Positions 59,672 through 64,000 of a DNA stretch of 64,000 nucleotides are shown one piece after another (position 1 is the stretch's first letter; every line of letters begins with the position of its first letter). Under the pieces are notes generated by a model. That model saw only the letters and a list, made by a program, of their open reading frames with translations, ran no database searches and was not told the origin of the DNA. The stretch lies in assembly GCA_027532825.1 (NCBI GenBank), contig JAPZTL010000004.1, forward strand, positions 310,001 to 374,000, written 5' to 3'. The DNA comes from Silanimonas sp021297925 (GTDB taxonomy: Bacteria; Pseudomonadota; Gammaproteobacteria; Xanthomonadales; Xanthomonadaceae). Both the position numbers and the translations under genes were made by a program.

Positions 59672-61792
59672 TCAGAACATGAGCCTGATCCCGGCATAGG
59701 CCTGACGCGGCGTGGCGACCTCGATGCCATCGCTGCGGATCCGCGTCGAGTACACCCGGTCACCGAGGTTCTTGACGCCCGCGAGCAGCACGGCACCTTT
59801 GCCGGCCAGTGGCCATTCGGCCGCGAGGTCCCAGACGGTGGTCGCCGGTATCGTGGCCGGCAGGATCGATGTGCCGCTGCCCAGGTTGCTGTCCTGCCAG
59901 AACTGCTCGCTGACGTAGGTCCCGGTGAGCGCCAAGCGATGCCCTCCCTCGCCACGCCAGAGAAGGCCCGCGCGGAGGATCCGCTCCGGTGCGTACTGAG
60001 GACGGTTTCCGACCAACGCCGGCGAGGCGGAATGGGTGATCCTGGCGTCCAGCAGGCTGCCGTTGAGGTAGAGCAGCAGGGCGTCCTCGTCCCCGGCCAG
60101 CAGGTTCCCCTCGATGGCGAACTCGAGGCCCTGGTGCCGCGCGTCGCCGCTGTTGATGCGCTCGACGTCGCTGGCACCGACGAGGCGCTGCTCGATGCGG
60201 TCCTCCAAGTCGATGCGGAACAGGCTCACGTCCAAGCCGATGGCCCCCGCGGTCCCGAAGCGGCCACGCAGGCCGATCTCGCGGTTCAGCGCACGGGCTG
60301 GGTCCGGATCATTCGTGGTGGCCAGCTCGGCGATGGGGTTGCCGATGTCGTCGTAGCGCATCGGCCGATAGCCCTGCGAGACGTTGGCGTAGGCGCGCCA
60401 GTTCCGATCGAGGAGCCGAGTGGCTCCGATCCCGAGCAGGGTCTCGGAGCGGGCGAAGCTACGCTCGATCGCTGCACGACGCAGGCTGGCAAGCTTCAGC
60501 GGCTCCTCGATGCGCATCACCACGCGCTCTTGGCGGAGGCCGGGCACCAGCGTCCAATCACCGAATCGGAAGGCGTTCTCGAGGAACACGGCGCCGTAGG
60601 CGTTCTCGCGATCCTGCGCGAAGCGTGGGGTCTCGCCCTCGCGCCCCGGGCCGCGCAGGGAGGCGCCGCGCGATTGCGTGCGCGGGCTGTTGCTGGCGTA
60701 CAGCGTGCCGCCCCAGGCCAGGCTATGGTCCGCGCCCCATTCGGTCAGCACGCGGGTGTCGAGCCCAGTGACGTCGAACTTCTGCCGGTCATAGGTGGTG
60801 AAGGCGGGTGCCGCGGCGCCGGGCGAACGGTTCGTGGCGCGGCGGCTCCAGCGATCCTGCGTCCAGTGGAACAGCTTTGCGGTGAGCTGGCTGGCCTCGC
60901 CGATGGCGCGCTGGTGCTGCACGCGAAGGTCGAGCCGATCGATGTCGATGCGGTTGTCCGGCGTGGTGGACAGCATCGGGTTGGCCAGGAACTGCGCGAG
61001 TGTCAGGCGTCCTGGCTCGTTCGAGCCCGAACGGTAGGCGCTGGCATCCACCCACCAGCTGGCGTTCCCGTCCTGCTGCCACAGGGCGGAGAGGCGCCCG
61101 CTGCTGACGCGGAAGTCGCTGTTGACCCGATCCACGTCGCCCCGGTGTTGCGCGGCCGAGGCGAAGCCCCCCCAGCCGTCGCCGCCGAACGAGGACTCGG
61201 CATAGAGCGCGCCACCGCCGTTCCCGAAGCCGAGCAGGTCGAGGCGCCCCGAGGTGGCCGAACCCGGCTCCGGGCCGCGCCGGATCAGGTTCACCACCGG
61301 TCCCGGCTGTGGGCCGTAGAGCAGGCCGCTGGCGCCGCGGAGGAAATCGATCTCCACGACCTGCTGGCTCGCCGGAGTGAAGTACAGCGTCGGGTAGCCG
61401 AACCAGTCGGACAGCACCGGCACGCCGTCCACGGCGAACAGCACGAACTCCGATTCATGCGGGTCGCCGAGGCCCCGGTAGTTCACGTTGTAATGGCTGG
61501 GGACGGGCTGCTCGGAAAGCAGCAGGCCGGGCGTGCGCGCCAGGAGTTGCCGGTAGTTGTCGCCGGCGATGGCCGGCTGCTCGTCCAGCGCGATGCGCGT
61601 GGCCTTGCGGCCGGCGTTGAGCTTGCCGTCCTCCACGTCGGGCGGCGCGTCGCGGTCCGCGCGCGGCGCCGCCGCGGCGCGGACTTCGACCGTCTCGAGC
61701 TTGACGCGGTCGTCGGCCGACGGAGTGGCCTGCGGGGCGGTCGACGAGGCGATTGCGAACGCCGATACGATGGTGATGGGGAGCGTGCGCAT
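59672..61792 (-). CDS. TonB-dependent outer-membrane receptor, second gene of the pair
   Basis: A 706-residue TonB-dependent receptor. After a signal peptide (MRTLPITIVSAFAIASSTA) the TonB-box region is LETVEVRAAAA. The plug domain contains QLLARTPGLLLSEQPV, RGLGDPHESEFVLFAVDGVPV and QVVEIDFLRGASGLLYGPQ. The barrel ends in YAGIRLMF with the terminal Phe required for assembly. The ligand is not deducible. It starts eight bases after the first receptor gene, so the two are one operon under the Fur-like site. Confidence 0.93.
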   Translation of the reverse strand: MRTLPITIVSAFAIASSTAPQATPSADDRVKLETVEVRAAAAPRADRDAPPDVEDGKLNAGRKATRIALDEQPAIAGDNYRQLLARTPGLLLSEQPVPSHYNVNYRGLGDPHESEFVLFAVDGVPVLSDWFGYPTLYFTPASQQVVEIDFLRGASGLLYGPQPGPVVNLIRRGPEPGSATSGRLDLLGFGNGGGALYAESSFGGDGWGGFASAAQHRGDVDRVNSDFRVSSGRLSALWQQDGNASWWVDASAYRSGSNEPGRLTLAQFLANPMLSTTPDNRIDIDRLDLRVQHQRAIGEASQLTAKLFHWTQDRWSRRATNRSPGAAAPAFTTYDRQKFDVTGLDTRVLTEWGADHSLAWGGTLYASNSPRTQSRGASLRGPGREGETPRFAQDRENAYGAVFLENAFRFGDWTLVPGLRQERVVMRIEEPLKLASLRRAAIERSFARSETLLGIGATRLLDRNWRAYANVSQGYRPMRYDDIGNPIAELATTNDPDPARALNREIGLRGRFGTAGAIGLDVSLFRIDLEDRIEQRLVGASDVERINSGDARHQGLEFAIEGNLLAGDEDALLLYLNGSLLDARITHSASPALVGNRPQYAPERILRAGLLWRGEGGHRLALTGTYVSEQFWQDSNLGSGTSILPATIPATTVWDLAAEWPLAGKGAVLLAGVKNLGDRVYSTRIRSDGIEVATPRQAYAGIRLMF

Positions 61793-61800
61793 GGCCGATG

Positions 61801-63960
61801 TCACCAGCCGTAGCGGGCGCCGACCACGACCTGCCGTGGATTGCCGAGAAGGATCCCGCGCGTGCGGTCCACGATGTAGATGCGGTCGGCGAGGTTCTTC
61901 ACCGCGGCATAGGCCGACCAGCCCCGCAGGTCGGGTTCCCAGTTCAGCGTGGCGTTCCACACCGCATGGCCGTCGAGCTGGCCGATCTGTCCGTCGCCAT
62001 TGGCGACCGGATGGCGGGTGTTCGCGAAGTCCGCCCACTGGCGGCCGACCTGCTGCACCTCGACCGAGCCGTCCCATGCGCCGCGGACATAGCCGACACG
62101 GAAGGTCGTGGCGAGATCGGGGGCGTAGGGCAGGCGGTTCCCGGCGGCGCTGCCGTTCGCGGCCTGGCCGTTGTCGACGCGACGCAGGACCGTGTGCTGC
62201 TCGGCCGTGGGCAGCCAGGTGACAGCGAGGTTCGCGTAGAACTCGCCTTCGCGCGTCTGCAAAGCATTGCGATTCAGGCCGGCCGCGAACTCGAGGCCGG
62301 CATAGCGCGTCTCGCCCTGGGCCAGCGGCGTGCTGCCTCCCGCGATCGACCCGACGACGATCTGGTTGTCGAAGGCGTTGCGGAAGACGGTGGCCTCGAG
62401 GTCGATCCCCTGCCAGCGGCCGCGCAGACCGGCCTCGAGGTTCAGGCTCTTCTCGGCGTCCACGGTCGTGCTTGTGCCGTTGCCGGCGATGAGGTCCTCG
62501 ACGCGCGGCGGCGCGAAGCCTTCGTGCGCGGAGGCATAGGCGGTCACTGCGCCGAGGTCCCATTCGAGCCCCAGGCCCCAGGTGGTGGAGCGCACGGTGT
62601 CGTCGCCGGCGGCGCCTCCGGCGAGCCGGTTGCGGCGCGCGAAGTCGATGGCCTCGTGGCGCAGGCTCGGCGTGATGCGGGCCGCGCCGACGTCGAAGGT
62701 CGTCGTGGCGAACGCGGCCATCGCCTCCGCGGTGCGGAGGTTGTCCTCGACGAAGGTGCCGCTGCGGGCGGCCGGTCGCGTGCCGTTGACCTGGAAGCGG
62801 ATCTGGTCTTCCTCGTGCCAGCGCACGCCGACCTCGCTCCGGCCTTCGGTGCCGAACAGGCTGCTGTCCCACGAGAAGCGGGTGTCCACGCCCCAGGTGT
62901 AGTAGTTGCGGAGGCGGCCCTGCGCGGAGTTGCAGCCGCGCGGATCGACGCGTTCGCCGCGGTAGCGGGCGTCTCGGAAGGCGATGCCGCACTGGGTGTC
63001 GCTGGTGGTGCTCGACTGGCGCCACCAGTCGCGCAGGAACTCGGAGTAGTAGGCCGACGTGAGCAGTTGCACGCCCTCCCTCGGGGTCCACGCGTGGCTG
63101 GCCGACAAGGCCGAGTGGCGGATGTCGAAGAGATCGTCCTGGAAGGGGTAGTACCCGCGCCCGAAGTTGCGGAGCTCGCCGTCGGTCAGGCCGGAGTATC
63201 CGACCTCGGAGCGTTCGCGCAGCGCGTTGCCGCGGAAGGTGAGGGCATGGTGCTCGTCGACCTGCCACTGGTACTTGGCGAACAGGTCGGTCTGTTCGAG
63301 ACGGGTGTTGTCGCGTGCGCCGTCGCCCTGCTTGTGCCCGAGGTCGACGAGCAGGCCGTTCCCGCCCACGCTGGCGTGCAGGGCACCGTAACCGCGGGTG
63401 CCTGCCGACAGCTGCACGTGCCCCGCGGGATCGTCCGGCGGGGTAGGGGTGATGTAGTTGATCGCGCCGGCGATGGTCTGGGGCCCGAAACGGAGCAGGC
63501 CCGAGCCCTTGAGCACTTCGATGCGGTCGTAGCGCTGGATCGGGGCGTGGTAGTAGCTGGCGTTGTCGCCATACGGCGCGTACATCGCGGGAAGGCCGTC
63601 CTCCAGCAGGAGGACCTTGGTGCTGCGCGTGGGGTTGCTGCCGCGGATGCCGATGTTTGGGCGCAAGCCGAAACCCTCCTCGTCTCGCACGTTCACGCCC
63701 GGCACCTTGCGGAGCGCTTCGTTCACCGTGAGCGCTCGACTCGAGACGAGCACGCTCTGGTCGAGCACGGTCGCGCTGCCGTCGGCCGACCCGCCCTCCG
63801 CGCGGCCCACCACGTCGATGGTGGCCAGGGTCTTGGCGCCCCGGACGGCGGTGTCCCCGGGGCGCGGCGCGTCCGGACCTGAGGCGGGAACGGTGTCGCC
63901 CGCCTGGGCGAGCAGCGGGAGGAGGGCGACGATGGCGAGGGCGAGGCGGTGACGCGGCAT
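61801..63960 (-). CDS. TonB-dependent siderophore-type receptor (FecA-like), first gene of the pair
   Basis: A 719-residue receptor with signal peptide MPRHRLALAIVALLPLLAQA. The TonB box region is LATIDVVGRAEG. The plug shows NEALRKVPGVNVRDEEGFGL, RPNIGIRGSNPTRSTKVLLL and ITPTPPDDPAGH after YDRIEVLKGSGLLRFGPQ. This series matches FecA-like ferric-citrate-type receptors. The barrel ends in VVVGARYGW. A Fur-box-like sequence 12 bases upstream of the start indicates iron control. No FecR/FecI pair is inside the window; the right edge is only 40 bases away. Confidence 0.93.
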   Translation of the reverse strand: MPRHRLALAIVALLPLLAQAGDTVPASGPDAPRPGDTAVRGAKTLATIDVVGRAEGGSADGSATVLDQSVLVSSRALTVNEALRKVPGVNVRDEEGFGLRPNIGIRGSNPTRSTKVLLLEDGLPAMYAPYGDNASYYHAPIQRYDRIEVLKGSGLLRFGPQTIAGAINYITPTPPDDPAGHVQLSAGTRGYGALHASVGGNGLLVDLGHKQGDGARDNTRLEQTDLFAKYQWQVDEHHALTFRGNALRERSEVGYSGLTDGELRNFGRGYYPFQDDLFDIRHSALSASHAWTPREGVQLLTSAYYSEFLRDWWRQSSTTSDTQCGIAFRDARYRGERVDPRGCNSAQGRLRNYYTWGVDTRFSWDSSLFGTEGRSEVGVRWHEEDQIRFQVNGTRPAARSGTFVEDNLRTAEAMAAFATTTFDVGAARITPSLRHEAIDFARRNRLAGGAAGDDTVRSTTWGLGLEWDLGAVTAYASAHEGFAPPRVEDLIAGNGTSTTVDAEKSLNLEAGLRGRWQGIDLEATVFRNAFDNQIVVGSIAGGSTPLAQGETRYAGLEFAAGLNRNALQTREGEFYANLAVTWLPTAEQHTVLRRVDNGQAANGSAAGNRLPYAPDLATTFRVGYVRGAWDGSVEVQQVGRQWADFANTRHPVANGDGQIGQLDGHAVWNATLNWEPDLRGWSAYAAVKNLADRIYIVDRTRGILLGNPRQVVVGARYGW

Positions 63961-63972
63961 GGGGCAAGATTA

Positions 63973-63991
63973 GTTAATGCGAATCGTTATC
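63973..63991 (-). promoter_or_regulatory. Fur-box-like operator before the TonB receptor operon
   Basis: The minus-strand 19-mer GATAACGATTCGCATTAAC matches the Fur consensus GATAATGATAATCATTATC at 14 of 19 positions, by my count. It lies 12-31 bases before the ATG at 63960, where a repressor would block transcription of both receptors when iron is plentiful. Confidence 0.72.
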
Positions 63992-64000
63992 ATAACCAAC

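Noticed and set aside
59672..63967. A single continuous frame suggesting a fused double TonB receptor of 1431 residues
   Set aside because: The upstream stretch of that frame is Arg/Pro-rich noise. The first receptor is encoded in another frame and has its own signal peptide, so these are two separate genes eight bases apart.

Overview
The window is a contiguous piece of chromosome from a high-GC gammaproteobacterium. Gene content and order point to the order Lysobacterales (Xanthomonadales), probably family Lysobacteraceae: a Do-protease end followed by lepA-lepB-DUF4845-rnc-era-recO, a rlmD-CYTH-nagZ-hpt-MTI phosphorylase run, many long signal-peptide proteins, S9 and M13 peptidases and paired TonB receptors. 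This placement is inferred from sequence alone. I see no insertion sequence, prophage, CRISPR array or rRNA gene.

Layout. 1-5886: translation and envelope core (Do-protease end, lepA, lepB, DUF4845 protein, rnc, era, recO). 5892-11930: an orphan REC-Hpt protein, a YdbH-like AsmA-type protein, a methyl-accepting chemotaxis protein and a YdbL-like lipoprotein. 11970-19761: rlmD, CYTH protein, nagZ, hpt, MTI phosphorylase, a flavin monooxygenase and a large membrane-anchored protein broken by a frameshift. 19777-25880 (minus strand): VWA lipoprotein, ECF sigma factor, anti-sigma-like protein, exporter ABC transporter and a degenerate GGDEF protein. 25969-31895: a possible small secreted protein, aldehyde dehydrogenase, xseA, a PilZ-like protein and ispG. 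31947-39621 (minus strand): M13 peptidase, then pyrD-murB-EamA transporter, two small envelope proteins and an ALDH7-type dehydrogenase. 39712-41101: tRNA-Arg(CCT), tRNA-Ala(CGC) and RNase D. 41174-48196: SUMF1-domain lipoprotein, phaR, gluQ, htpX, selO and an acyltransferase. 48287-53247: S9 peptidase, rluF and a MerT/MerP-like metal cluster. 53502-59611: two cold-shock genes around slyD, glutathione peroxidase, a SOUL protein and ferredoxin-NADP reductase, then GST, a SpoIIAA-like protein and class I fumarase. 59672-63991: two TonB-dependent receptors behind a Fur-box-like site.

How genes work together. Hpt can recapture the hypoxanthine released by the adjacent MTI phosphorylase. pyrD, murB and the EamA transporter overlap by four bases each and should be cotranscribed. 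The sigma and anti-sigma genes also overlap by four bases, and a VWA lipoprotein lies just upstream. Regulatory signals visible in the DNA include a heat-shock (sigma-32) type promoter before htpX, a Fur-box-like site before the receptor pair, long leaders before both cold-shock genes, and several good factor-independent terminators. TACACT/TACAAT boxes recur just upstream of start codons.

Most of the window is ordinary chromosomal core. The less familiar parts are the VWA-sigma-anti-sigma-ABC-GGDEF run, the frameshifted protein at 17460-19761, the MerT/MerP-like cluster with a barrel-like protein, and the YdbH/YdbL pair split by a chemoreceptor gene.
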